Shown: positions 1-13,100 of the stretch, one piece after another
How positions within the stretch are numbered: the first letter of the stretch is position 1
Layout of the letters: every line of letters starts with the position of its first letter
Assembly (NCBI GenBank): GCA_032622095.1
Contig: CP136067.1
Span: forward strand, 134,979,990-135,043,989
Direction: 5' to 3'
DNA: 64,000 nucleotides
Source: Siphonodentalium dalli
Lineage: Eukaryota > Mollusca > Scaphopoda > Gadilida > Siphonodentaliidae
Translations under genes and position numbers: made by a program
Notes under the pieces: model-generated
Database searches by the model: none
Told to the model about the DNA's origin: nothing
Seen by the model: only the letters and a program-made list of their open reading frames with translations

Positions 1-1077
1 TTTTTTCATGGTTTTTAAGAAGATATTATGCCTAAAAAAGAACACTGGTGAGTGGAGTAATTACGTGCGTTCGTGCAACAGTATGGCGATCAGACAGATT
101 CGTAGGTTGGTGTCACACTCCATGACGTCACCAAAAACGACGTAAAACCTTGTGGCGTTCTGACATTTTTACTGTGCCGCGTTTTTGCTATGTTTATTTT
201 ATGTGTTGTTTTCGATTATTTGTTTGTCGCCGATATCGCCATTTGTCAGGATTCCATGTTTCTATATTTAAAACTGGCATGCTCGTAGTGAGCCTCGATT
301 TCGATTTTTTCTGCCAGGTCAAAATACGTCAGAGTTATGACAAAAATAGATCGACCTACATTTTCTCCATCAGAACTCTACATCAAAGAGTCTATAGACT
401 CCTTCGGGACCTACATAGACTCCTTCATTTGGGTATTTTTACTTATAATTGGGAAGTTTTATCATTTTTGGTTCGTGCGAAGACCTCATTTTATCGTGCG
501 GGAAAAGAGAGACATTCAAAACGCGATTTCGTAGTTCGACGCAATAGGCTGAATAGCCTAACCTTCAGCCGAGTTCCGGGTCAAATACGACGAATGACGT
601 AACACAAAACAAAATGCATTTGTTAACACAAACACTGTTTGAAGAGTTTATTATTACATAAAATGATCGTTATTGATTAATTATTGATTAATTATTGATA
701 TTTATTGTTGCATATTGGCTGCTATCAATATTTACACAAATAGTATTAATTATTTCTTATAATTGCTCCTTTGGTCAACTTTGACTATCGGAAAATGAAA
801 ATGAAAATATGCCGCTGAAAAAAATGTAATCGATATTAAAGTCTCATCCTTTCGGCAACATGGAATTGGTTTTAATTACTTAAATGATTAATATAGTAAT
901 TTGCCTTTTATCTGTGATGAAATGAGAAATGGTAATTGTCTTTTTTTGCTAACATTAAATTAAATTAAAATAAGTAAAATACAGTGAAATTATTTTTTAA
1001 ATTATTGTTTATTACATTTTTGCGCATGTTGGCATCTCTCTGAGTGTGCATTCTAGTTTTCATTTCAATTAGCTCAC
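1..1077. other. AT-rich intron sequence, no gene seen
   Basis: Lies downstream of the donor of exon 12. I see no exon with Rab G4 or G5 motifs on the minus strand and no recognisable repeat. An ORF-like stretch at 150-602 on the + strand lacks a convincing start, family or codon pattern. Confidence 0.5.
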
Positions 1078-1159
1078 CTTTCCTGTCCCGCGGTGTCCCA
1101 CATCTGAAGGAAGATTTTCTGACGATCAATTACAATATCCTTCACCTGGAAGTCTATAC
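1078..1159 (-). CDS. CRACR2A: Exon 12 seen: Rab switch II with WDTAGQE
   Basis: 82 bp, phase 1 in, phase 2 out; too short for an ORF scan. Acceptor TTTATTGCAG, donor AAG|GTGAGC. It encodes GIDFQVKDIVIDRQKIFLQ then MWDTAGQE: the switch I to beta-3 segment and the G3 motif (DxxGQ, where Q is the catalytic glutamine of Rab GTPases). The next codon starts AG, consistent with R. It joins exon 11 exactly at TTIG|IDF. The remaining exons with NKxD and the C-terminal cysteines would lie beyond the left edge. Confidence 0.93.
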
Positions 1160-4100
1160 CTGCAATAAATAAATAAAGACTGTTAGTTTAGACATAAAAA
1201 GTCATTGAGTTTCAACTTCTCTCTGAAAAAGAGCACCGACACATTTAAAGACATGTTATGTACTTGTTCGGGTGCGTAAAACTGATAAGTTAGGATTCAG
1301 GCACTATGCCAACTGGAGGAATGTAACATTCTACTAACATCGCCGAAAATCTGAAGCTAAACGACCCTACCACTCCATAGAAAACATCGTCTGAACTACG
1401 CTCAATTGTAAATATTTACTACTCGATTCGGGGCGCATCTATCTGCAATAAACTAATGAAAATGATTTCCCCATCGAGATTCACTGCAATTAATTAATAT
1501 ATAAGAATGACGGTGTGTGTTGTCAATTTGGATATAAATTACTACTTTGGACAAGATTATTCTCTATTTCTAATCGATCACCCTGCTGTAATGTTTCACA
1601 TCACTTTTATAATCATTGGATAAATCCATGATTCAAGCATAGATTGTAAGTTTTAGCTAATTCAGTTACATAGTGTATAAACCCGTAAGTAAACCCATCC
1701 CTGGGTATAAGCCCAGTCTATGTTTTTGCTCCCACAAAAATCATTGGGCAGTCCTCGAAGATAAGCCCACCCCCGTTTTTAGAACTTAGATGGCGAGTAT
1801 ACATTAATTTCAGGTTAACCCTTTACCCAACCAACAGAACGGCCCTGTGCCAATGCATTCTCTTATATATGCGAGTCGACCATAGGTCGCCTCGCATATA
1901 TAAGATAATGCATTGGCTTAACACATATTAAAAATGATAAAATTGTCAAAGAATGTAGAAAAATATTATAAAAAGTGTTAAAAAAGATTTTTTTTTAGAC
2001 CAATGCATTCTCTTATATATGCGAGGCGACCCATGGTCGACTCACATATATAAGAGAATGCATTGGCACAGGGAATAACTGTAACCATCACAATGTGGTC
2101 AATGAACTGGTTCCAATGATATCCATATTTGTATGGTGTTATGGAGACAGACCGAAGATATTTTAGGCTGTTGAAGCTTTATTTGGGCGTTTTTGGCCGT
2201 TTTGTTGGGTAAAGGGTTAACTCTGAATGAAGATGAGAAAAATTCATGCACAAAAATAGCATTACGTGTACTCCCTGTTACTCCAGCTAATTTCCATTGC
2301 AAACTCATTAATAGTACCTTCCCCATTGTTTTTCACACAATTCTATGTTACAACATATAATATGATCTTTGTGTCTAATTTTAAATATATATCTAATATA
2401 ATAAAACACAAAAAACTATTTTCATTAACCCTTTGAGTGCCAGGTTGATTTTTGTATCAACCCATATACCCTGTGCCAATGCATTCTCTTATATATGCGA
2501 GTCGACCATATTTGGCCTAACAATTTTTTTTTTTTTTTTATTACAATTTTTTACAATTTTAATAATTCATTCTTATATTCTTAACAGACTTATTTTGTAG
2601 GTTTAGGGCCGATGAGATCGGCCCCTGGCACTCAAAGGGTTAAATAAAATAATATGTGTCATGATTCTTATAAAGCACGACATTAAATTAGCACAATGAA
2701 TGTAAACTGAGATTTTGCATGTAAGGGTCCTCGAAGGTAAGCGCAGTCCCAAATTTTTGTGTAAAAAAATTCAATGCCCCCCCCCCCCCCCCCCCCCCGG
2801 GTTTACTGATGGGATAGGATAGGATAGGATATTTTATTTCAATATACACATATTAATGCATGATACATTTGACAAATATTATATTGTATATTCAAGGGGG
2901 TGCCATAGTCAGGCTAGACTGTCTTACTGCCACCCCCTTAAAGATGAAAAGATGTTACGATAGGCGGTCAAGATTCATTGTACAATGCATGGCTAAATAA
3001 TTATGTATCACACAATGGTTGCATTTAACTGGATTATATGCATGGAGGGTATACGTCTAGATAAATCGCTTATTGGTTACTCGATGGTTTGTCTCTTTCT
3101 TGTCAGTGGGATGTTCCTTGAAAGTCGAGTAGGAATGTGCTGAGTGAGGTTGTGGATTGCGATATAGGGGAAGTCACTTATTGACTAGCTACCACACAGT
3201 CGGGACATCTTTGATTGTTGCATTTAATTATTGCAGTATATTTTTTAATGCAATCGGCATGTAAACACCGTTTGAATGTGTGTCTGGTTTTTTGATGTAA
3301 ATTCATTATCTAAGTTGTTCCATATAGTTGGATAAGAATGGAATGGTAGTTGTTGGGATCAAGATGTTCTTGGTTTTTTTTAAAATAGTGGGTGCTTTTG
3401 CCGGGTGTATACAGTACCAAGTTTGGCTGTGATCAAGAAACCCTAACTGGATTTAGCAACAAGAAACCAAGAAAACCCGAATTTCAGTCGAAAAATGTCT
3501 AACTCTTGTAAAATTTGGTCGACGGAACCCAAAATCGAACTTGACCTGTTGTCTATAGTTGTAAACTTGCATACTAATTTCATTCCATTGAGTTGACATT
3601 TACTAAAGTTATCATTTGGAAAAATTAAGCCCAAATTTCAACAAAAGGCCGTAACTCTTGATAAAAATGGGCGACCTGACACCAGTATTGAACAGGACAT
3701 GTGTTTTAGTTTAGTAGAACTGATGTTGTCTGCTGTTCGGTATCTGACAATTCTACATGCCCAGAGATGAACTGAAAACTACGTTGATTGCTTATAATTA
3801 CGACAAAAAAACTTTATTTTCGGCTATCTAATTTGTACATTGTATTATGCTGAAAAAAATCATTGATAAATATTTCCATTTTGAGATCACTGAATCCGAA
3901 CAACGGGGCGAAACATATTTCGTTAGGACACTCATATAGATATACTAACCAATGGTCATTTGGGTCCTATAGGGATAATAATCAAGATATACCAACCAAT
4001 GGTCGTTTGGGTCCTATAGAGATAATTACCAATGGTCGTTTGGACACTCGTATAGATATGCTAACCAATGGTCATTTGGGTCCTATAGGGATAATAACCA

Positions 4101-7100
4101 AGATATACTAACCATGGTCGTTTGGGTCCTATAGAGATAATTACCAATAGTCGTTTGGACACTCGTATAGATACAGTAACCAATAGTCATTTGGACACTC
4201 GTATAGATATACCAACCAATGGTCATTTGGACACCCATATAGATACAGTAACCAATAGTCATTTGGACACTCGTATAGATATACTAACCGATGGTCGTTT
4301 GGACACTCGTATAGATATACTAACCAATGGTCATTTGGACACTCGTATAGATACAATAACCAATAGTCATTTGGATACTTGTATAGATATACCAACCAAT
4401 GGTCATTTGACACTCGTATAGATATACTAACCGATGGTCATTTGGACACCCGTATAGATGTACTAACCAATAGTTATTTGGACAATCGTATAGATACAGT
4501 AACCAATAGTAATTTGGACACACATATAGATACAGTAACCAATAGTCATTTGGACACTCATATAGATATACTAACCAATGGTCATTTGGACACTCGTATA
4601 GATACAGTAACCAATAGTCATTTGGACACTCGTATAGATATACCAACCAATGGTCATTTGGACACCCCGTATAGATATACCAACCAATAGTCATTTGGAC
4701 AGTCATATAGATACAGTAACTAATAGTCGTTTGGACACTCGTATAGATATACTAACCAATGGTCGTTTGGACACTCGTATAGATATACTAACCAATGGTC
4801 GTTTGGACACTCGTATAGATATACTAACCAATGGTCATTTGGGCACTCGTATAGATATACTAACCGATGGTCATTTGGACACTCGTATAGATATACTAAC
4901 CGATGGTCGTTTGGACACTCGTATAGATAAACTAAGCGATGGTCGTTTGGACACTTGTATAGATATACTAACCGATGGTCGTTTGGACACTCGTATAGAT
5001 ATACTAACCGATGGTCGTTTGGACACTCGTATAGATATACTAAGCGATGGTCGTTTGGACACTTGTATAGATATACTAACCGATGGTCATTTGGACACTC
5101 GTATAGATATACTAACCGATGGTCGTTTGGACACTCGTATAGATATACTAACCGATGGTCGTTTGGAAGATCTGGCGAAATTTATCATTACAGAATCTTT
5201 GTATGAAGCAGCTTTTACCGACGCCCGAGTCGCCAAGGAAGACGATTTTGAAGACACGTTCTGGTTTGTTCAGAATATCAGTGAGCTTTGTATTGCTTTC
5301 TCCGATGGGAGCAACCCGCGTAGACGAATCAGGTTTAGGGCTGCTTGGGGAGTCCATCGAACTGTTATTCGACCTGAAAAAAAGTAATAGTAAGGGAAAG
5401 CTACTTAAACAGACATATTACTTTTCCTAGGCTAAAGCCAGAAATATTCCTCTGCTAAAAAGCCTAGGATCCGCATACAGTTATGCCCTAAATAATCGAC
5501 TCCTTAAACACAGCAGGGTGAGAGCTAGTGAGAGCTTTCCGATGAATGGCAACAAGCCATATTTCCAACTAAATCCTGAAAAGTTACTCATAATTCTGCT
5601 GTGGTTAAGGAGTCGATTATTTAGGGCATTACTGTAAGCATCTCAATCAGCTGATCTCACTTACTGGCTCCTCACTGAGGAAACTTCGTCTTTTTCCTCG
5701 ATCGTTTGAGGCACGGTTTCTTGGAGTAGTACCTTGCTGCCTTTTAGCGGTATTGAGGCGGTATTTGTGTGAGATCGGTTATTATTATTTACAAGAGAGT
5801 CTTTGTTATCGCTGGTAACATCATGAGAATACACTTTGTTGATATCACTGGTAACGTTAGAATCATGAGAGTACATATTGTTATCACTGGTAACGTTAGA
5901 ATCATGAGAGTACATATTGTTATCACTGGTAACGTTAGCATCACGAGAGTACATATTGTTATCACTGGTAATATTATTGGAGTACATGTGGTGATTTTCA
6001 TTAAGTGGATGATTAGAATTGTTAAAATAGTCATCGTCAGAATCAACAGATATCACATCATCCTCCGGTTCCGAATCCAAAGTATTTCCTTTGACTAGTT
6101 CTCCGTGCTTGTGGGCACTTTGTGGTCTGAAAACAGAAGAAATATTTTTTTATTTTTGACCGAACTGCTACCAGTGTTTTGAGCTGTAATGTTCACAAAA
6201 ATATATGAACCGTCTATACATCTCCACCACAATGCTTATTCTTTGAAGAAAACTTAAACATTGTGGTGGATGGGTTGGGGACCCATCATAAGTGCCACTT
6301 AGAAACAAGAACAAATCTTTAAACTGTTATATTTCATATACCAGGGTTTCCGCTATACCGGCACAGGGTCCCCTTGACGGCCCCGTTCCCTCGCCAAGTT
6401 TTCCCCTCCTGCCATACCCCAGGACATACTGCATGTCTATAAAGGTATAAAGATGTTTAAAACTTCTGAATTTTGTTGGAATAGTACTAAGGAATTTTAA
6501 AAGGTGAATTTATTTTATATCTTGTGAGTGCGCGTTGTTAAATTGAAACAGGAAGTTATCAGAACTGACATCGCTAGGAGCTATGCCTTTGAGGTTGGTT
6601 AGTTACGTTGCGGTTGTATGTAATCAGCCTTAATATATTCCGATTACGTTATGCATCCGAAACATCTGCTGTGTCTTCCACAGTGAGTCTTTTAACATTA
6701 ACGAGCACGTTTAACTCGGGATTAAAATTACTGGTTTTCTGTACATGTACTTCGTAAATTAATATATATCTAATAAATTTACTAGTTTTAAAGTTACAGG
6801 TACATGTATAAGGTTTGATAGCTTGGCACTTGGGCAGAAATGGAACAAAACAATCTGCCGTTTCTACTCTCACACGATTCTATTGGCCGATATAACGAAA
6901 GTAGTTCAACCAGTGCTAAAAGTAAAACAGGCTACTTTTACCTGGATTTTTCCCCTTGACGGCTACCGGCCCCATTCCCCTACCCCTAGCGGAAACCCTG
7001 CATATACTTTATATATACATGTAACAGAACCAATCTGTCTCAATGAGACATACCCGTGCAGATCCACAAACCCGGAACAAAAGCACCTACCTGAGAAACT

Positions 7101-10100
7101 ACAAGACCCAACGTTATAACACGTTTTACCCCAACAACATCGCCAAACAAGACTCAACGACGTGCACAACTGATTGAAGTGAAACATATTTTATTTGAGT
7201 CGAGGAACCCACCCCACCCTCCAGGTTCAGATTAAATTTAGATTTTGTAAATCTATTTATTTTCTATACCTCAAATTAAGCCCAGCAAAATTTCCACCAT
7301 CAATATTTATGGATATGCGCCGATGCCGCAACGAGTTTGGGAGGTCACGCAAGGTCACATTTAGCAGTGGCTTGGGTGATTGGAAATATTTCTTGAATAA
7401 AAGACAAAATTTATTGCCAGAACAAAATTGACAGTATCTTGTAACAGTTGACATGCAGTTACTTAGGTATACTTATTCCAGATTCAGCAATCATGTTTTA
7501 TGCATGAACATAGACAAGGCGATCACACATGAAAGATGATGTTTGTTAAAATTAGTGATGACACATGCTGGGGGAATTCCATATATCTATATATTCCATA
7601 TATTTCAAAAATCTACAGTAATGCTCTAATTAATCGACTCCTTAACCACAGCAGAATTATGGGTAACTTTTCAGGACTTAGTCTGAAATATGGCTTGTTG
7701 CCATTCATCGGAAAGCTCTCGGTGAATAGTAGTATTTAAATAATATACTGATTTTGAATGGCAACAAGCCATATTTGCGACTAAATCCTGAAAAGTTACC
7801 CATAATTCTGCTGTGGTTAAGGAGTCGATTAATTAGAGCATTACTGTGGCAACAAGCCATATTTCCGACTAAATCCTGAAAAGCTACCCATAATTCTGCT
7901 GTGGTTAAGGAGTCGATTAATTAGAGCATTACTGTAAATTTAATAGCTCTGTCTCAGCTTTGAAGGGTTGGTTCCAAATAAGATATGTTTCACCCCCAAA
8001 GTGGAGGAAATAGTAATTTAGGGGTGTTAAATGGGACAGGGCATCTTTAAACAAGAGTTATTTCTTAACCTTTTCATGACGGGAGCTGTGCTGGTGCAGC
8101 ATTAAAGATCCTGTGCCAGCGCATTCTCTAATAAATGCGAGTCTGCCATAGGGAGCCTCGCATATTTTAGAGAATGCATGGCTTACAAGGTCAAGGTAAA
8201 TATTGTTAGGCCAATGTATTCTCTTATATAAGTGAGGCTCCCCATGGGAGACTCGCATATATAAGAGAATGTATTGCCACATCTTTTACAGCAGATTGAG
8301 CATAGATTGAGCATATGCTCCAGCATATATCTCGGACCTTCTTACATTATATGCACCAGGGCGTGATAACCTATGTTCTATGGAAAAACAGCTTCTGGCT
8401 GATCCCGTGGGAAACTATAAGAAAATTGAATGTTGTATGTTCACACATGCCGCACCAAGTGTTTGGAAATCCATTCCTCTCGACATTCATTGCTCGTATT
8501 CTCTTGACATCTTCAAGCAACGACTGAAGACGGACCTCTTCAAGATTTACCCGCACACAACTAGCCATAGATAGTGACATCATGCTCGGTATCCATATAT
8601 TTGCTTGTGTGTATAACTTCTAATGTCTGTACATGTATATATATAACCTGCATAGAGTCCCAAGCGCTTCGAGCTACACCAGGGATGAAGCGCTATATAA
8701 ATGCTATTTATTAATATACTATGTCAACATATATAGAAACAGGGAGAAAAGCTCTCCACTGCCATAACCAGAAAAGTGTTGGGGAAATAGAATAGCATTG
8801 CGAACTTGGCATATTGCTCAGGCTGTAGGTCGTAATCATTCAGAGGAGGGGAAATAGTGAGCTCTTTTCAACAGACGGCATAGGACCTAAAGAGTTAACC
8901 CTTCCATGACTGGAGCTTCCTGAAATTTTCTGAAAACCCTGTGCCAATGCATTCTCTTCTTTATGCGAGTCTCCCATGAGGGAGCCCCACATAAATAAGA
9001 GAATACATTGGCCTAACAATATTTATCTTGACCTTTTAAGCCAGTGCATTCTCTTATATATGAGAGACTCTATGGGAGACTCGCATATATAAGAGAAAAC
9101 ACGGGCACAGGATCTTTAATGCTGCACAAGCGTAGCTCCTGTCATGATAGGGTTAATAGATGGCACAGGACCTACAGTAATGCCCTAAGTAATCGACTCC
9201 TTAAACACAGCAGAATTATGGGTAACTTTTCAGGATTTAGTCGGAAATATGGTTTGTTGCCATTCATCGGAAAGCTCTCGGAGAGAGCTTTCCGATGAAT
9301 GGCAACAAGCCATATTTCCGACTAAATCCTGAAAAGTTACCCATAATTCTGCTGTAGTTAAAGAGTCGATTACTTAGGGCATTACTGTATGATGATACTA
9401 ACCCGCTGGTGAAGTATTTTCCGAGAACTGATCCTTGGGCCTGTAGTTTCTTCTTTCTTGGTTCCTCTGGAATCTTAGATTCCTCTGCCTGAAAATCACA
9501 AGGTCAAGGTCAGACGGAACTGAGCTGTAAGTCGGAATCACCAACAATCTTTGATTACCTGCATATAATCTCAGTGGCATTTATGTTAATTTAGTTAGAT
9601 ATATCAGATTTATGGTTCGGACGAAGCACAGACTCAGTAAGAGTGTTCATTGCTTTAACCCTTTCAGTGCCAGGTCTGATTTTTGTATCAACCCATATAC
9701 CCTGTGACAACGCATTCTCTTATATATGCGAGTCGACTTAGTCGCCTCGCATATATAAGAGAATGCATTGACCTAACAATTTTTCATCATTTGTTATTAT
9801 TTTTTACAATTTTTTACAATTTTAATAATTTTTTTCTTATATTCTTTAACAGACTTATTTTGTAGGTTTAGTGCCAGGGAATCTTACGTTTTTCATGGGC
9901 ATCAAAATTATTACTATGAATACTTGGTGATAGTTTTGAGTTATAACATGCCCCTAAGGAGGTTTTATCCAGTTTGTTTTTAAATTCGCAATAGGGCCTA
10001 TTTTACAGACCGTAAATTAGGGCCGATGAGATCGGCCCCTGGCACTGAAAGGGTTAAATGCGCTTGCTTCAGTAAGAGTGAACAAATTCTCAATTCTTAT

Positions 10101-13100
10101 TGAAATGGCCAGGTGTCGATCACGTAGATATCCCTCAAGTTCAACTCAGATCAAGCCTGATTTTCGCCCATGACAGGGTTCGATCCCATGCCAAGCACAT
10201 CTAGCCCAGACTTAAATGATGGTATCCATGGCTAACCCCCTCAGCTACGAGGACATCCTTTACAAGAGCATTGCTGGGTCATGGTTAAATATAGCTGTTT
10301 ATTTGTAAACTGTTATTAAATCATGTGAATTAAGTTGAAAAAGGGCCGCAACTCATGTAAAAATAATTGGACAAAACCCATAATTGAACTTGGCCTGTAC
10401 TTTTGGCTGATACACATATACAAACTTTAGATTAGATCAAATAATCCAAAATGGAGTTACCGGTCGGAAACCAAAATGATATGAAGTTGGTAAAAATGTT
10501 ATGAAAATGGAAATTAAAGTTGTTGGAGAAAGATGCATATAATTAATTAGGATAGGTTAATTGGGATAGGTTAATTAGTAGTGATGATTCAAATCAAAAA
10601 ATGTTATTCACACAATGAAATGGAGAGTTAGTTGAAAGCAAGTGTCTGTTAGTCGGGCACAACCTTAAATTTCAACCTTTATAGTAAAATCAACTATGTA
10701 TAATTATATTTGACAAATCCAATTCACTGTCTTGTTTCTGTTTTTGTTGCTGTTTTTTTATTGGTGTATTTCATTATATTTATCAACCTATCAGCTGGAT
10801 TACTGGGATATATGATAAAAGCCAAGTCTGGATATAGTGTGTCTGACATTTGCAGAATAAGGTCCCCAGAGGGTGAGTTTAGTGACACTATCCCGCATGG
10901 TGGGATAGCTTTACTAAATTCACCCTCTTGGGACCTTATGCTGCAAATGTCAGACACACTATATCCAGACTTGCTTGAGTCCCTTGAAGTACACTTGATT
11001 TGCATCAACATTTGTGAAATACAACACTGAATACAATGCTATTTAACCCTTTCAGTGCCAGGGGCCGATCTCATCGGCCCTAATTTACGGTTTGTAAAAT
11101 CGGCCCTAAAAAATAATGTTTTTTTCTTCTTCTTTTTTTCCCGATATTTGTTTGTTTTGGGTTGAATTTTTTTTGGGTATGCTTAAGCATGCTATAGCGA
11201 ATTTAAAAAAACTGGTTAAAACCTTAGGGGCATGTTATAACTCAAAACTATCACCAAGTATTCATAGTAATAATTTTGATGCACATGAAAAGATTCCCTG
11301 GCACTAAACCTACAAAATAAGTCTGTTAAAGATAAGAAAAAATTATTAAAATTGTAAAAAATTGTAAAAAATAATAACAAATGATGAAAAATTGTTAGGC
11401 CAATGCATTCTCTTATATATGCGAGGTGACCTATGGTCGACTCCCATATATAAGAGAATGCATTGGCACAGGGTATATGGGTTGATACAAAAATTGGACA
11501 TGGCACTGAAAGGGTTAATACATGGTTCCCATAACAGCAAAACATAAGGGCTGTAACTCCGTCAAAAGTAGGTGGAGCTGCTGGTATTTCATGCCATAAA
11601 ATGGGAAAGAAGGTGAAAGCAAAAAACAGACTCTTCTATCAGCTGTTGTAAACTATTTTCTTCACCACTGTGATTCATATTTTAGCACTTTCATGACAGG
11701 AGCTGCGCTGGTGCAGCATTAATGATCCTGTGTCAGTGCATTCTCTCATGTATGGAGTCTCTCATAGGGACCCTCAGATATTTGAGAGAATTCACTGGCT
11801 TACAATGTCAAGGTAAATATTGTTAGGCCCAAGCCTTGAAATAGTGTGTCTGTCATTTGCAGAATGAGGTCCCCAGAGGGTGAATTTAGTGATGCTCCCC
11901 ACGCATAGCGGGCTAGCATCACCAAATTCACCCTCTGGGGACCTCATTCTGCTTACACCTCAGCAGAATGAGGTTCCCAGAGGGTGAATTTGGTGATGCT
12001 AACCCGCTATGCGGGGTAGCATCACTAAATTCACCCTCTGGGGACCTCATTCTGCAAATGACAGACACCCTATTTCAAGGCTTGGTTAGGCCAATGCATT
12101 CTCTTTATGTGTGAGGCTCCCTATCAGATTTTTTATTTTTTTATTTTACAATATTGAGAAAAAAGTTGTAGGATGGGTTCGTAAACCAGGCTATTAAATA
12201 GTTGTTGCCTGATACTAATTAACAATAATTAAAGATATTTAAAACCAAGCCTACTGCTTCCAACACACTACTGCTACACATCAAAGTCCTGAAAATCTAC
12301 ACCTGACATCATTCTGCAATTATAACAGCATCTAATTATATACTACATGTACTTTGGAAAATAAAAACATCCAAATTTGGAAGAAAAAAGAATAAAAAGG
12401 AAAGGAAAAATAACAAACATCTGGGTGCATTATTAGCTCATGAGAATGTAGATCGTGCCATGGATGTCTACTCTGGCTATGTCCAAAACTGGAAATAGTG
12501 TGTCTGAAATTTGTATATGAGGTCCCATAGGGTGAATTTAGTGGTGCTATCGCAAACATTTGGTTAGCGTCACCAAATTCACCCTCCGGGAACCTCATTC
12601 TACTTAGGCCCCAATTGCTATGCGAGACCTACAACTAGATTGAAGTCGGTGATGTTCACTCATTAGTCACCTCGATTGTGCATTTTATCTTCTGCATATT
12701 AATTAGGGATAGAAACACAAAGGAAAAAGTAACTAAAAAAAATGTTAATTTGAAATTATAGATAATTCCCAGAAGATGAGGCCTTAGCAGAATGAGGTCC
12801 CCAGAGGGTGAATTTGGTGATGCTAACCCGCTGTTCAGGGTGACATTACTAAATTCACCCCCCTGGGGACCTCATTCTGCAAATTTCAGACACACGATTT
12901 CAAGACTTGACCCTTTAATACCTTCACCTGACATCCTTCAGCCATTAGTACGATCACATCTAGTAATGTAATGCCCTAAATAATCGACTCCTTAACCAGC
13001 AGAATTATGGGTAATATTTCAGGATTTAGTCGGAAATATGGCTTGTTGCCATTCGTCGGAAAGCTATCAGTGAGAGATTTCCTATGAATGGCAACAAGCC

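Noticed and set aside
150-602. ORF of 150 codons on the + strand
   Set aside because: No recognisable domain, A/T-rich codon pattern like the surrounding intron, no splice or promoter context.
4122-5387. Long ORFs on both strands with repeated DTRIDILT-like or CPNDHWLVYLYE-like peptides
   Set aside because: They are reading frames through the 36-bp minisatellite, whose period is a multiple of three; only 5153-5373 on the minus strand is exonic.
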